NCBI GenBank assembly: GCA_013373385.1
Contig: JABXHX010000025.1
Location: forward strand, 1 to 64,000
DNA length: 64,000 nucleotides
DNA from: Flavobacteriaceae bacterium
GTDB taxonomy: Bacteria > Bacteroidota > Bacteroidia > Flavobacteriales > Flavobacteriaceae
Reading direction: 5' to 3'
Shown here one piece after another: positions 17,087-26,816 of the stretch. Under the pieces are notes generated by a model. That model made no database searches. It was not told the DNA's origin and saw nothing but the letters and a program-made list of their open reading frames with translations. The number at the start of each line of letters is the position of its first letter. The first letter of the stretch is position 1. Position numbers and translations under genes: made by a program.

Positions 17087-18655
17087 TTATTTTTTTGTGT
17101 TTAATATTGATAAGCTATAGGTTAATCCGAAATTGATATTAGTAGAATTGACATTTCCAAAAGGAGAAATCATTTGACCAGCAGAAGCGTTTAAAAATAA
17201 ATCATCATTGATGTGATAATTTATTCCGGCTGTTGGTCTAATAAAAACACCTTCTCCAGAATCAACTCTACCACCACCAGCTACACCACCTGTGGCTTCT
17301 GCAAAAAGAGAAATACTGTTGTTTAAAAACTTATTAGTTCGGATACCTAATCCAAACATTCCGTGAGCGTAGCCACCAGATTTTCCTTCATAAGCAAAAG
17401 AAGCTTCTCCTACTAAATAGTACCTATGATTTATATCGAACAATAACTTTAAAGCAAGTAGTTGTAAGTCGCTATCTGGAATTCCGAATTTAGCCACATC
17501 AAGATAGGTTTGATTTTGGACTCCAATACTAATACCAAAGGTATTAATGCCAGTATATTTTTCTTCTGTAAATGGATGCTGTATACCACCGCTTAATCCA
17601 TAGTATTTTAAGCTAAAACCAGCAGTTAATGCTTCAAAACTAGCCACTCCACCAATGGCTTTGTGATATCCACCGTGAGCACTTATTCCAAAATAATCTG
17701 TTAGTTTTATGTTAAATCCAGCCTTAGGGTAGATAGTTAAGCCACCTTCAGGATAAATTCTTCCTCCCGCTGCTCCAATTCCAAATTTTCCAAAGAAATT
17801 TACATATTTGGTTTCGATAAAGTTCTTACCCATACCAAAAAACAAATCCATAAAACCAGCGGTTAGACCACCATACATGGCATCAACATGTGCATAAATA
17901 AAAGTGTTGTTGGTTAAATAGCGTTGGTATTCAAACCCTAAAATTGATAAGGTGTGGTTGATTGGTTTATAAGAAGGAGTTGTACTTGCGTCTGTTCTAG
18001 AGTTACCTCTAGGAAAAAAATAATCAAACGTTATTTGCTGCACACTTTTAACTGCAGGTTTTTTCCAAAATGCACCTGTATTATTGTCTGCAATAAACGT
18101 TTTTTGCGCGTTTTTGTAGGAACTGTATCTTAAGGTTGTAGGAATTTCTACAAAAACAGAGATATTATCGTCTTTTTGAATCCCTGTAAAGAAATTCATA
18201 TTACCATATTGTACTCCAGTAGCAAAATAGGTACTCTTGTATTTAAGTCCGATGTTGGTATATAAAATACCCCCGCCGTTTACCAAACTTCTATAGCCAC
18301 CACCACCACCAAAGTGTACGTTTGCATCAAAGTATAGGTTTCTGTAAATTTTTTGTTGTGCTCCTAAAGTTACTCCAAGAGTAAATAGTCCACCTTGATC
18401 TCCTGTAATGGCAGTGTGAAATCCAGCGCCAGCATATAACCATTTATTTAATGTAAAGTTATAATTTAATCCAACAAAACCCATAGTTGGCTCTAGATTA
18501 TAGCCAACTTTATCTACTGGTTGATGAATTAAGATGTAGTTTAACCGAATGTTGTTATTCATAGTTTTACCCTCTAACTCTGATAGGTTATACGTTTGAG
18601 TAAAAGCATTGATACTAATAAGACTAATTAAAAGAAATAGTATATTTTTTTTCAT
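17087..18655 (-). CDS. uncharacterised outer-membrane beta-barrel protein with repeated Gly-rich module
   Basis: 522 aa; signal peptide, alternating beta pattern, three related GGG segments. Confidence 0.65.
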   Translation of the reverse strand: MKKNILFLLISLISINAFTQTYNLSELEGKTMNNNIRLNYILIHQPVDKVGYNLEPTMGFVGLNYNFTLNKWLYAGAGFHTAITGDQGGLFTLGVTLGAQQKIYRNLYFDANVHFGGGGGYRSLVNGGGILYTNIGLKYKSTYFATGVQYGNMNFFTGIQKDDNISVFVEIPTTLRYSSYKNAQKTFIADNNTGAFWKKPAVKSVQQITFDYFFPRGNSRTDASTTPSYKPINHTLSILGFEYQRYLTNNTFIYAHVDAMYGGLTAGFMDLFFGMGKNFIETKYVNFFGKFGIGAAGGRIYPEGGLTIYPKAGFNIKLTDYFGISAHGGYHKAIGGVASFEALTAGFSLKYYGLSGGIQHPFTEEKYTGINTFGISIGVQNQTYLDVAKFGIPDSDLQLLALKLLFDINHRYYLVGEASFAYEGKSGGYAHGMFGLGIRTNKFLNNSISLFAEATGGVAGGGRVDSGEGVFIRPTAGINYHINDDLFLNASAGQMISPFGNVNSTNINFGLTYSLSILNTKK

Positions 18656-18661
18656 AATGAT

Positions 18662-20251
18662 TTATTGATATTCACTTGTAAAGTGCAATTTAACACTTGG
18701 AAATTTACTTTGTGTCATTTGAAGGGTAAAAGCTGAGTCTGCTAAAAATACCAACTGACCTTGTTTGTCTTTTGCTAAATAGCGTTGTTTAACTCTTTTA
18801 AATTCTTTGAATTCTTCACTTTTTTCGTTTTCTGCTTCTACCCAACATGCTTTATGTACTTGTAAATTTTCGTAGGTACATTTGGCTCCGTATTCGTGTT
18901 CCAATCGATATTGAATTACTTCGTATTGTAATGCACCAACAGTACCAATTACTTTTCTTCCGTTGATATCTAAGGTAAAAAGCTGAGCAACACCTTCATC
19001 CATCAACTGATCTAACCCTTTGTACAATTGCTTGGCTTTCATTGGATCTGCATTATTTACATATCGGAAATGTTCTGGAGAGAAACTCGGAATTCCTTTA
19101 AAATTAATTTGCTCACCCTCAGTTAAGGTGTCGCCAATTTTAAAGTTTCCGGTGTCGTGTAAACCAACAATATCTCCTGGGAATGATTCTTCAACAATTT
19201 CCTTTTTTTCAGCAAAGAAAGCATTAGGGCTAGAAAATTTTACTTTTTTACCATTTCTAACATGAAGGTATGGTGTGTTTCGTTTAAAAGTTCCTGATAC
19301 AATTTTTACAAAAGCCAAACGATCTCGGTGTTTAGGATCCATATTTGCATGGATTTTAAACACAAAGCCCGTCATTTTATTTTCTTTTGAATCAACTAAG
19401 CGTTCTTCAGATTTTTTTGGTTGTGGAGTAGGAGCGATTTCAATAAACGCATCTAACAATTCTTTGACCCCGAAATTATTCAATGCAGAACCAAAAAATA
19501 CAGGCTGCAAATCACCATTTAAATAGGCATCGTGATTAAATTTTGGATATACTTCTTGTACCAATTCTAGTTCTTCTCGTAAGGTTTCAGCAGCAGTTTT
19601 ACCAACAATTGTATCTAGTTCTGGGTTAGAGATATCATCAAATTCTATCCCTTTAGAAATGGTAGTTTTATTGTCTCCAGAAAATAAATTGATTTTCTTT
19701 TCCCAAATATTATAGATTCCTTTAAAGTCATATCCCATGCCGATGGGGAAACTCATAGGTGTAACAGTGAGTCCTAATTTTTGCTCAACTTCATCCAGTA
19801 AGTCAAATGCATCTTTACCCTCTCTATCTAATTTATTGATGAAAACTAGCATTGGTATGTTACGCATTCTACAAACTTCTACCAATTTTTCTGTTTGTGC
19901 CTCAACCCCTTTTGCCACATCAATTACTACAATAACAGAATCAACGGCAGTTAAGGTTCTGTAGGTGTCTTCTGCAAAATCTTTATGTCCAGGTGTGTCT
20001 AAGATGTTTATTTTTTTGTTTTTGTAGATAAATGCTAAAACAGATGTTGCAACTGAAATTCCACGTTGACGTTCAATTTCCATAAAATCTGAAGTAGCTC
20101 CTTTTTTAATCTTGTTATTTTTTACTGCTCCAGCTTCTTGTATAGCACCACCAAATAATAATAATTTTTCAGTTAAAGTTGTCTTACCAGCATCTGGATG
20201 TGAAATAATACCAAATGTTCTTCTACGCTGTATTTCTTCTAATAAACTCAT
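18662..20251 (-). CDS. prfC: peptide chain release factor 3
   Basis: 529 aa; GTPase HPDAGKTTLTEKLLLFGGAIQEAGAVK, DTPGHKDF, FINKLDRE, RF3 C-terminal domain. Confidence 0.97.
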   Translation of the reverse strand: MSLLEEIQRRRTFGIISHPDAGKTTLTEKLLLFGGAIQEAGAVKNNKIKKGATSDFMEIERQRGISVATSVLAFIYKNKKINILDTPGHKDFAEDTYRTLTAVDSVIVVIDVAKGVEAQTEKLVEVCRMRNIPMLVFINKLDREGKDAFDLLDEVEQKLGLTVTPMSFPIGMGYDFKGIYNIWEKKINLFSGDNKTTISKGIEFDDISNPELDTIVGKTAAETLREELELVQEVYPKFNHDAYLNGDLQPVFFGSALNNFGVKELLDAFIEIAPTPQPKKSEERLVDSKENKMTGFVFKIHANMDPKHRDRLAFVKIVSGTFKRNTPYLHVRNGKKVKFSSPNAFFAEKKEIVEESFPGDIVGLHDTGNFKIGDTLTEGEQINFKGIPSFSPEHFRYVNNADPMKAKQLYKGLDQLMDEGVAQLFTLDINGRKVIGTVGALQYEVIQYRLEHEYGAKCTYENLQVHKACWVEAENEKSEEFKEFKRVKQRYLAKDKQGQLVFLADSAFTLQMTQSKFPSVKLHFTSEYQ

Positions 20252-20380
20252 CTACAAATTTTGAGGGGCAAAGGTACGGTTTATTCTGATATTTTATAAA
20301 ACACAATTCTATAAAATATACCGTGTAAAAAATTCAATAATCAATATGAACTTTTCAATTATTGTGTTTAAATTGGGCGC

Positions 20381-20547
20381 ATGAAGCGAATAGGACTACT
20401 TATTTTACTGCTAATTTCTTTTGCTTGTAAAGAAACTAAAGATAAGTGTTGCTAAATTTAAATAATGATGCTTGTTTAGTTTGGACTATTTCTGTTGATA
20501 AGAAAAATCAACTAAAAGTAGTCAAGTTTAATTTAGACGGAATTTGA
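20381..20547 (+). pseudogene. possible decayed lipoprotein gene remnant
   Basis: MKRIGLLILLLISFACKETKDKCC* (20381..20455) followed in another frame by LNNDACLVWTISVDKKNQLKVVKFNLDGI* (20458..20547). Confidence 0.4.
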
Positions 20548-20550
20548 GAA

Positions 20551-21252
20551 TTATTCAATAATTTCAACTTTCATTTTTACATCAACTATTGGCCACTCAT
20601 CTGGACCTACTTCAACTTCGGCAATTTTATCTAAGGTAGAAAACCCCGAAATTACTTCCCCAAATACAGTATGTTGGTTGTTTAAATGATGTGCACCATT
20701 TTTACTGTGTACCATGTAAAACTCAAACGGACTGGATAGTTTATCGGGATTGTTTTCCCAATGCCTGGCAGCGGCTAGAGCACCGTATTTGTGTTTTCTA
20801 TGTGCTAAGAATTCAGGTTTTATCAGGTAATTTCCGTATTTGTTGCGTTGTTTCATGGTGTATTCGTCATCAGAATTTCCTCCTTGAATTACAAAATTTT
20901 TGGCAACTCTATAAAAAACGGTGGTATCAAAATACTTAATTTTTGTCAAGAAAATAAAGTTGGCCCTGTGTATAGGTGTATCATTGTACAGTCGCAGTTT
21001 AATCTTACCATATTCTGTAGTAATCATCACCTTAGTTTCTTTATTTGTTTTTTCGTACTCGGTAAAGAAGGCTTCAACATTATTACTGTGTAAACTATCC
21101 CAAGACTTTTCGGCTTTCTTTATATCGGGTTTGATTTTGGTACTATCTTTTAGAATTGTATTGATTTTTTTAGGCAGCTCTTTCTTTTTTTCTGCACAAG
21201 CAATGATAGAAATCATCAAAAAAAGACAAAGAGATTGAAAAGCGATTTTCAT
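20551..21252 (-). CDS. cyclophilin-type peptidyl-prolyl isomerase, lipoprotein
   Basis: start at MKIAFQSLCLFLMISIIACAEKK (lipobox); FYRVAKNFVIQGGNSDDE, HLNNQHTVFGEV. Confidence 0.88.
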   Translation of the reverse strand: MKIAFQSLCLFLMISIIACAEKKKELPKKINTILKDSTKIKPDIKKAEKSWDSLHSNNVEAFFTEYEKTNKETKVMITTEYGKIKLRLYNDTPIHRANFIFLTKIKYFDTTVFYRVAKNFVIQGGNSDDEYTMKQRNKYGNYLIKPEFLAHRKHKYGALAAARHWENNPDKLSSPFEFYMVHSKNGAHHLNNQHTVFGEVISGFSTLDKIAEVEVGPDEWPIVDVKMKVEIIE

Positions 21253-21295
21253 TTTATAAATACGGTATTTTGATTGCAAAGATAATTGATTTTGT

Positions 21296-21303
21296 TACAT
21301 TTG
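21296..21303 (+). promoter_or_regulatory. -7 element TACATTTG immediately before idi
   Basis: TAnnTTTG 5 nt before ATG, ATTG 19 nt upstream as -33-like element. Confidence 0.5.
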
Positions 21304-21307
21304 TTTT

Positions 21308-21850
21308 ATGTTAGAAGAACAGGTAATTTTAGTCGATACAGACGATCGTCAGATAGGTTTAATGCCAAAGATGGAGGCGCATGAAAAAGCATTGTTGCAC
21401 AGAGCGTTTTCTGTATTTATTTTTAATGATAAAGGTGAGTTAATGTTACAACAAAGAGCTGTTGACAAGTACCATTCGCCTTTATTATGGACAAATACTT
21501 GCTGTTCTCATCAACGAGAAGGAGAAACTAATATAGTTGCAGGTAAAAGACGATTGCAAGAAGAGATGGGTTTTTCTTGTGAGTTAGAAGAAGTATTTTG
21601 GTTTGTATACAAAGCACCTTTTGATAATGGTTTAACAGAGCACGAATTAGACCATGTAATGGTAGGTAGGTACAACAAAAATCCTAAGATTAATAAAGAA
21701 GAAGTGGCAGCTTTTAAATGGATGCCATTGGTAGCTGTTAAAAAAGATATCGAGAATAGACCAGAACTCTATACAGAGTGGTTTAAAATTATCTTTAAAG
21801 AATCGTATGATAAAATTTCGAATTACAAGTTTTTATATCCAACAATTTAA
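21308..21850 (+). CDS. idi: isopentenyl-diphosphate delta-isomerase, type I
   Basis: 180 aa Nudix-type IDI; LMLQQRAVDKYHSPLLWTNTCCSHQREGE. Confidence 0.96.
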   Translation: MLEEQVILVDTDDRQIGLMPKMEAHEKALLHRAFSVFIFNDKGELMLQQRAVDKYHSPLLWTNTCCSHQREGETNIVAGKRRLQEEMGFSCELEEVFWFVYKAPFDNGLTEHELDHVMVGRYNKNPKINKEEVAAFKWMPLVAVKKDIENRPELYTEWFKIIFKESYDKISNYKFLYPTI

Positions 21851-21852
21851 GT

Positions 21853-22266
21853 ATGCCAAAAGTAACAGCACATAGAAAGGCACATTTTAATGCAGCACAC
21901 AGGTTATTTAAACCAGAATGGTCTGACGAGAAGAATGCTGAAGTTTTTGGTAAATGCAGCAATCCGAATTATCATGGGCATAATTATGAATTGATTGTTT
22001 CTGTTACTGGAGAGGTTGATAAAGAAACAGGGTTTGTAATGGATTTATCTGTATTACGCGAATTGATTAAAACAGAAATCGAAGATGCATTTGACCATAA
22101 AAATTTAAATGTAGAAGTAGAAGAGTTTAAAAATCTAAATCCGACTGTAGAAAATATTGCAGTGGTAATTTACAACAAGCTGAGAACTAAAATTAGAACA
22201 TCTTTAGATATTGCAATTACCCTGTATGAAACTCCTCGAAATTATGTGACTTACTCAGGAGAGTAA
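21853..22266 (+). CDS. 6-carboxytetrahydropterin synthase / 6-pyruvoyl tetrahydropterin synthase family
   Basis: 137 aa; FNAAHRLF, GKCSNPNYHGHNYELIVSVTGEVD, DHKNLN, VTLYETPRN-like (ITLYETPRNYVTY). Confidence 0.93.
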   Translation: MPKVTAHRKAHFNAAHRLFKPEWSDEKNAEVFGKCSNPNYHGHNYELIVSVTGEVDKETGFVMDLSVLRELIKTEIEDAFDHKNLNVEVEEFKNLNPTVENIAVVIYNKLRTKIRTSLDIAITLYETPRNYVTYSGE

Positions 22267-22368
22267 TTAGTTGTTTTTATTTCTTTTTTGATAGTTAGTA
22301 ACAAGTCTTACAGCCAGTCTAGCAAAAAGAATAATTGTAATAATAAGTACTATATTAAATCCGTCCAT
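22267..22368 (-). CDS. predicted 33-aa single-TM peptide (missing from ORF track)
   Basis: MDGFNIVLIITIILFARLAVRLVTNYQKRNKNN; ATG lies 1 nt after the stop codon of the upstream DUF6090 gene. Confidence 0.5.
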   Translation of the reverse strand: MDGFNIVLIITIILFARLAVRLVTNYQKRNKNN

Positions 22369-22369
22369 T

Positions 22370-23089
22370 TTATTTTTTTTGCAATGTTTTTTTTAATTCT
22401 TGTTGTAACTGGTAATTAATGGTTAACAAATTAGAAGCTTGTATTCTGCAATTAATGACAGAAGCTCTTAAAAAGTTAATGACTTTTTTATTTTTAGGAT
22501 ATTCAATAATCGAATAGTATTTTTTTAAGGGTGTATTGTTTGGTAAGTTAAAAGATACATCTGAATATTTTAGCAATAAATCACCAGCATATTTATCAAA
22601 GTACTTATCTTTTTGACCAAAAGCAATAGTAATATAATTATACTGTAAAATATATTTTCTTAATAATTCTTGAATGTTTTTGTTAGAAAAGGCTTCAATT
22701 TTTTGAGCATTGTTTAATATAACGGTTGACTGATATGCCATGCCAATATCGAACATACGATAATTATTAAAAGGGGTGTTCGCAGTAGAATCTGAGGCTC
22801 TATTTCTTTCAATAGCATTTAATATTTTTACATTGCTTAGGTAGCTTTTCAGGTGGAAAATTCTAGAATTAAAAAAAGCAGAATCGGTTTTAACGTCTTC
22901 GAACAACTCTTCAAGCAAGCCAACTTCAATTTTAGTATTAATGTTATCTTTGTTCCAATTATTTATTTGTACAGCAATTAAGATACCAATAACAACTAAT
23001 ACAATTTCTATAAAAGCATATCTAACAAACTTTAACTTACTGTTTTGCAACGTTAATCTTCTACGAGTTTTTTTAAAATATTTTAGCAT
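22370..23089 (-). CDS. DUF6090-like membrane-anchored protein
   Basis: 239 aa; N-terminal KFVRYAFIEIVLVVIGILIAVQINNWNKDN. Confidence 0.75.
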   Translation of the reverse strand: MLKYFKKTRRRLTLQNSKLKFVRYAFIEIVLVVIGILIAVQINNWNKDNINTKIEVGLLEELFEDVKTDSAFFNSRIFHLKSYLSNVKILNAIERNRASDSTANTPFNNYRMFDIGMAYQSTVILNNAQKIEAFSNKNIQELLRKYILQYNYITIAFGQKDKYFDKYAGDLLLKYSDVSFNLPNNTPLKKYYSIIEYPKNKKVINFLRASVINCRIQASNLLTINYQLQQELKKTLQKK

Positions 23090-23646
23090 TATTCAATTCG
23101 TTTAATAGATTTAATAATTATAGGACGGACTAATAATTGATTTTTATTTTGACCAGATTGAATTTTTTTAACAATCTCCATACCTTTGGTTACTTTACCA
23201 AAAGCTGCAAAACCAAAACCATCTGGATTTCTTTTTCCTTTAAAATCTAATTCTGGTTGTTTATTAATACAAATAAAAAAACTACTGGTAGCGGTGTTTG
23301 GTTTGCCTCTTGCCATAGATAAAGTACCATTTGTATGTAAAATTCCTGTTGCTTCTGTTGTTTCAATTTTAATAGGTTCAAAATCTTTATTATCGGCTCT
23401 TTTAGCTTGAATCACTTCTATTTTTATATCTCTTTTAGCTTCATTTTCTAGGGTGGTAACTCTAAAAAATGTACTGTTTGTGTACAAACCAGCATCAACA
23501 TATCTTAAAAAATTAGCTACAGTTTTTGGAGCTTTTTCTGGGTATAATTCAATAAGGATTTTGCCAACAGAGGTGTCAATTACACAATGAGTATTTTTAT
23601 TACAGTTTGTAAATATCACGAAGAAGAGTAGTAGTATTCTTTTCAT
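23089..23646 (-). CDS. cyclophilin-type peptidyl-prolyl isomerase, lipoprotein
   Basis: MKRILLLFFVIFTNCNK lipobox; GKILIELYPEKAPKTVANFLRYVDAGLY, SMARGKPNTATSSFFICINKQPELDF. Confidence 0.88.
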   Translation of the reverse strand: MKRILLLFFVIFTNCNKNTHCVIDTSVGKILIELYPEKAPKTVANFLRYVDAGLYTNSTFFRVTTLENEAKRDIKIEVIQAKRADNKDFEPIKIETTEATGILHTNGTLSMARGKPNTATSSFFICINKQPELDFKGKRNPDGFGFAAFGKVTKGMEIVKKIQSGQNKNQLLVRPIIIKSIKRIE

Positions 23647-23652
23647 ACCTAT

Positions 23653-24432
23653 TTATTTTTCTAATTCTAAATCTATCTTTTTAATCAAAGAATCTGATGC
23701 GATTAACATTTCATTAATTAAACTTAAATGATAATCTTCTATCCATATTTTTAATTTTATAGCATTGACTAAGGCTAATTGTTTGTCTATTTTTTCTAAC
23801 TGATTTCTTGTGTATTTCTTTAGCTTTAGGTGCTGCTTAAATAGAACTGTATCTTTCCCTTTGAAATTTAAATTATCAAGATTTAATTCTATCAATGAAT
23901 TAAAAACAGGAAAAACTTCTTTATAAAAAATGTTGTTAATATCATTATTTATATAATTTTCAGATTCTTTACTGCTAAGATAATAATCAATTATATCGTT
24001 AGATAACTCTTTGCTTTTAATTAATGAAAACTGACCAGAGGCAAGTAATTCAGTATATGTATTATTAATTTCGGGGTATTTTTCTGAACCTAATAAAAAA
24101 TTAAGTTTAGGGTTTATACTATCTATCATTGTAAAACTTTCTAGTTTATAGTAATCATATAATAAAGATTTTGCAATGGTAATGTTTTCTGTATAAAAAT
24201 CTTGTAACTCTTTAAAAGTGCTAATTTGGTAGGTTAAATCTTCTGTTATGTTTGTTAAATACCATCTTTCTTTTTCTCTTTTTTGATTTTCTTCATTTAA
24301 GTTGCTAATATATAAAGCAAGTAGAATACCTATCATTACAAGAACAATTTCTCCAAAGGCATAAGAAAAGTAATTGTTTAATTTTTTCTTTTTCAAGAAC
24401 TGTAATCGTATTTTCTTTAAAGTTCTTATCAT
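23653..24432 (-). CDS. DUF6090-like membrane-anchored protein
   Basis: 259 aa; NYFSYAFGEIVLVMIGILLALYISNLNEENQKREKERWYL. Confidence 0.75.
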   Translation of the reverse strand: MIRTLKKIRLQFLKKKKLNNYFSYAFGEIVLVMIGILLALYISNLNEENQKREKERWYLTNITEDLTYQISTFKELQDFYTENITIAKSLLYDYYKLESFTMIDSINPKLNFLLGSEKYPEINNTYTELLASGQFSLIKSKELSNDIIDYYLSSKESENYINNDINNIFYKEVFPVFNSLIELNLDNLNFKGKDTVLFKQHLKLKKYTRNQLEKIDKQLALVNAIKLKIWIEDYHLSLINEMLIASDSLIKKIDLELEK

Positions 24433-24478
24433 AAGTTTTGATAAGGTAATAGTCTGTGTGTTAGTATGTATCTAATTT

Positions 24479-24486
24479 CAAAGTTA
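24479..24486 (-). promoter_or_regulatory. -7 element TAACTTTG for the DUF6090 operon
   Basis: TAnnTTTG on the minus strand upstream of 24432. Confidence 0.4.
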
Positions 24487-24526
24487 ATTAATTTTATTTA
24501 GAGATATTTCAATTGTATAATAACTG

Positions 24527-24534
24527 TAAATTTG
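24527..24534 (+). promoter_or_regulatory. -7 element TAAATTTG upstream of manA
   Basis: TAnnTTTG consensus 26 nt upstream of ATG. Confidence 0.45.
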
Positions 24535-24560
24535 TCGAAGTAAATTTTTAATGAAATACT

Positions 24561-25538
24561 ATGCACTTAAATCAATTCTTAAAGTTTCATCCTATTTTAA
24601 AAGAAAAAATTTGGGGAGGAAAAAAATTAAATCAACTTTTTAATAAAAATTCTAACAAAGATAACATAGGGGAAAGTTGGGAGATTTCTGATGTAGAAAA
24701 CGATACCTCTATTGTTTGTAATGGGAATTTAAAAGATAGAAATTTAAAAGAATTGATAAGTGAATTTAAAGGAGATTTAGTCGGAGAAAAAATCTACCAA
24801 CAATTTGGAGAAAAATTCCCATTACTCATAAAATTCATTGATGCTAAAGAGGCTTTGAGTATTCAATTACATCCAAATAATGAGTTGGCACAACAGCGAC
24901 ATAATTCGTTTGGTAAAACCGAAATGTGGTACGTAATGCAAGCCGATGAAAAAGCAAACTTGATAGTTGGTTTTAAGAAAGATTCTAATCAAAAAGAATA
25001 CCTAGCGAATTTAGAACGCAAATCACTGTTAACAATTTTAAATGTTGATGAGGTTTGTGAAGGCGATGTGTATTTTATTCCTACAGGAAGAGTGCATGCA
25101 ATTGGAGCTGGAGTTTTATTGGCAGAGATACAGCAAACCTCAGATATTACGTATAGAGTATACGATTGGGATAGACCCAATCCAGATGGTACATATAGAG
25201 AGTTGCATACAGAAGAAGCATTAGATGCTATAGATTTTAAGGCGCAAAAATCTTATAAAACTAGCTACAATAAAGAAAAAAATATATCTTCAGAAATTGT
25301 TTCATGTCCTTATTTTACAACTAATGTTTTGCCTTTATCATCTAAGATTAAAGTGAATCATTCAGATAAAGATTCGTTTGTTATTTATATGTGTGTTAAA
25401 GGGGCAGTTTTATTTATGTTAAATGGTGGGGAAGAAGTATTAATTATGGGAGAAACTTTATTGGCGCCAGCATGTATAAAAGAGTTTGAAATTATTCCGA
25501 GAGAACCATCTGAATTATTAGAAGTATTTATTAAATAA
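24561..25538 (+). CDS. manA: mannose-6-phosphate isomerase, class I
   Basis: 325 aa; FHPILKEKIWGGKKL, GESWEISD, LSIQLHPN, GKTEMWYV, YFIPTGRVHAIGAGVLLAEIQQTSDITYRVYDWDR. Confidence 0.96.
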   Translation: MHLNQFLKFHPILKEKIWGGKKLNQLFNKNSNKDNIGESWEISDVENDTSIVCNGNLKDRNLKELISEFKGDLVGEKIYQQFGEKFPLLIKFIDAKEALSIQLHPNNELAQQRHNSFGKTEMWYVMQADEKANLIVGFKKDSNQKEYLANLERKSLLTILNVDEVCEGDVYFIPTGRVHAIGAGVLLAEIQQTSDITYRVYDWDRPNPDGTYRELHTEEALDAIDFKAQKSYKTSYNKEKNISSEIVSCPYFTTNVLPLSSKIKVNHSDKDSFVIYMCVKGAVLFMLNGGEEVLIMGETLLAPACIKEFEIIPREPSELLEVFIK

Positions 25539-25589
25539 TACCCCTTAACAACTTCAACTTTTAGTTTATAAAATCAAGGATTAATTCTT

Positions 25590-25597
25590 TATCTTTG
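25590..25597 (+). promoter_or_regulatory. -7 element TATCTTTG upstream of kdnA
   Basis: TAnnTTTG; overlaps the ORF-track TTG start, supporting ATG 25622 as the true start. Confidence 0.5.
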
Positions 25598-25621
25598 ATG
25601 CTTCATTTAAAAACAGAAAAA

Positions 25622-26815
25622 ATGCCAGGATTTGAATTATTTGGAGATGCAGAACGTAAAGAAGTAAACGACGTTTTAGAAAGCGGAGTATTAATGCGTT
25701 ACGGATTTGACGGCGCAAGAAACGGACATTGGAAAGCCAAAGAATTAGAACAAGAATTACAAAATACATTAGGAGTTAACCATGCGCAATTAACCAGTAG
25801 TGGAACTACAGCGTTAAATGTTGCATTAGCAGTATTAGGGGTTGGAGCTGGAGATGAAGTGATTATGCCAACATTTACTTTTGTGGCTAGTTTCGAATCT
25901 ATTTTAGCTGCAGGAGCAACGCCAATTTTAGTAGATATTGACGATACATTAACGCTAGACCCTAAAGCTGTTGAAGCTGCAATTACTGCAAAAACAAAAG
26001 TTGTAATGCCTGTGCATATGTGTGGGGCTATGGCAGATTTAGATGCATTAAAAGCTATTTGTGACAAACATAATTTAATCTTATTAGAAGATGCATGTCA
26101 GGCAATTGGAGGATCTTATAAAGGGAAAAAACTAGGAACAATTGGAGATGCAGGTTGTTTTTCTTTTGACTATGTAAAAACAATTACTTGTGGCGAAGGT
26201 GGTGCGGTAGTTACCAACGATGCTACTTTAGCTTTACACGCAGATCATTATACAGATCACGGACACGATCATGTTGGAAATGATAGAGGGGCTGAGTCTC
26301 ATCCATTTTTAGGATATAATTTTAGAATCTCAGAATTAAATGCAGCTGTTGGTTTAGCGCAAGTAAGAAGATTAGAAGATTTTGTAGCTACACAACGTAA
26401 AAATAAAAAAGTATTAAAAGATGCGTTGGCTACGATTCCAGAAGTTTCGTTTAGAAGATTACCAGATGAAGATGGAGATAGTGCAGGATTCTTATCATTT
26501 TTTATGCCTACGAAAGCATTGACAGATAAAGTAGTTGCGGCATTTAAAGAACATGGTGTAGATGCATATTGGAACTACTATGAAAATGATTGGCATTATG
26601 TACGTAAATGGAATCACTTAAAAGATAAAGTTTCTTTATATCCATTAGCAGATCAAATTGTAAACGGAATGCAAGATTTAAACAATGCAGACTTTTCGCA
26701 ATCAGATGATTTTATCTCGAGAAACATTTCTTGTTTGATTAAGTTATCTTGGACTGATGCTGAAGTTCAAGAAAGAGCAGCTAAGATGGTAGCAGCAATT
26801 AAATCTGTTTTATAG
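25622..26815 (+). CDS. kdnA: DegT/DnrJ/EryC1/StrS aminotransferase, probable 8-amino-3,8-dideoxy-alpha-D-manno-octulosonate transaminase
   Basis: [35 protein letters not shown]..., PLP lysine region [23 protein letters not shown]; adjacent kdsB and kdnB-like genes. Confidence 0.88.
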   Translation: MPGFELFGDAERKEVNDVLESGVLMRYGFDGARNGHWKAKELEQELQNTLGVNHAQLTSSGTTALNVALAVLGVGAGDEVIMPTFTFVASFESILAAGATPILVDIDDTLTLDPKAVEAAITAKTKVVMPVHMCGAMADLDALKAICDKHNLILLEDACQAIGGSYKGKKLGTIGDAGCFSFDYVKTITCGEGGAVVTNDATLALHADHYTDHGHDHVGNDRGAESHPFLGYNFRISELNAAVGLAQVRRLEDFVATQRKNKKVLKDALATIPEVSFRRLPDEDGDSAGFLSFFMPTKALTDKVVAAFKEHGVDAYWNYYENDWHYVRKWNHLKDKVSLYPLADQIVNGMQDLNNADFSQSDDFISRNISCLIKLSWTDAEVQERAAKMVAAIKSVL

Positions 26816-26816
26816 T

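Noticed and set aside
25699-26067. 122-aa minus-strand ORF
   Set aside because: Antisense to kdnA; Ala/Ser-rich shadow frame.
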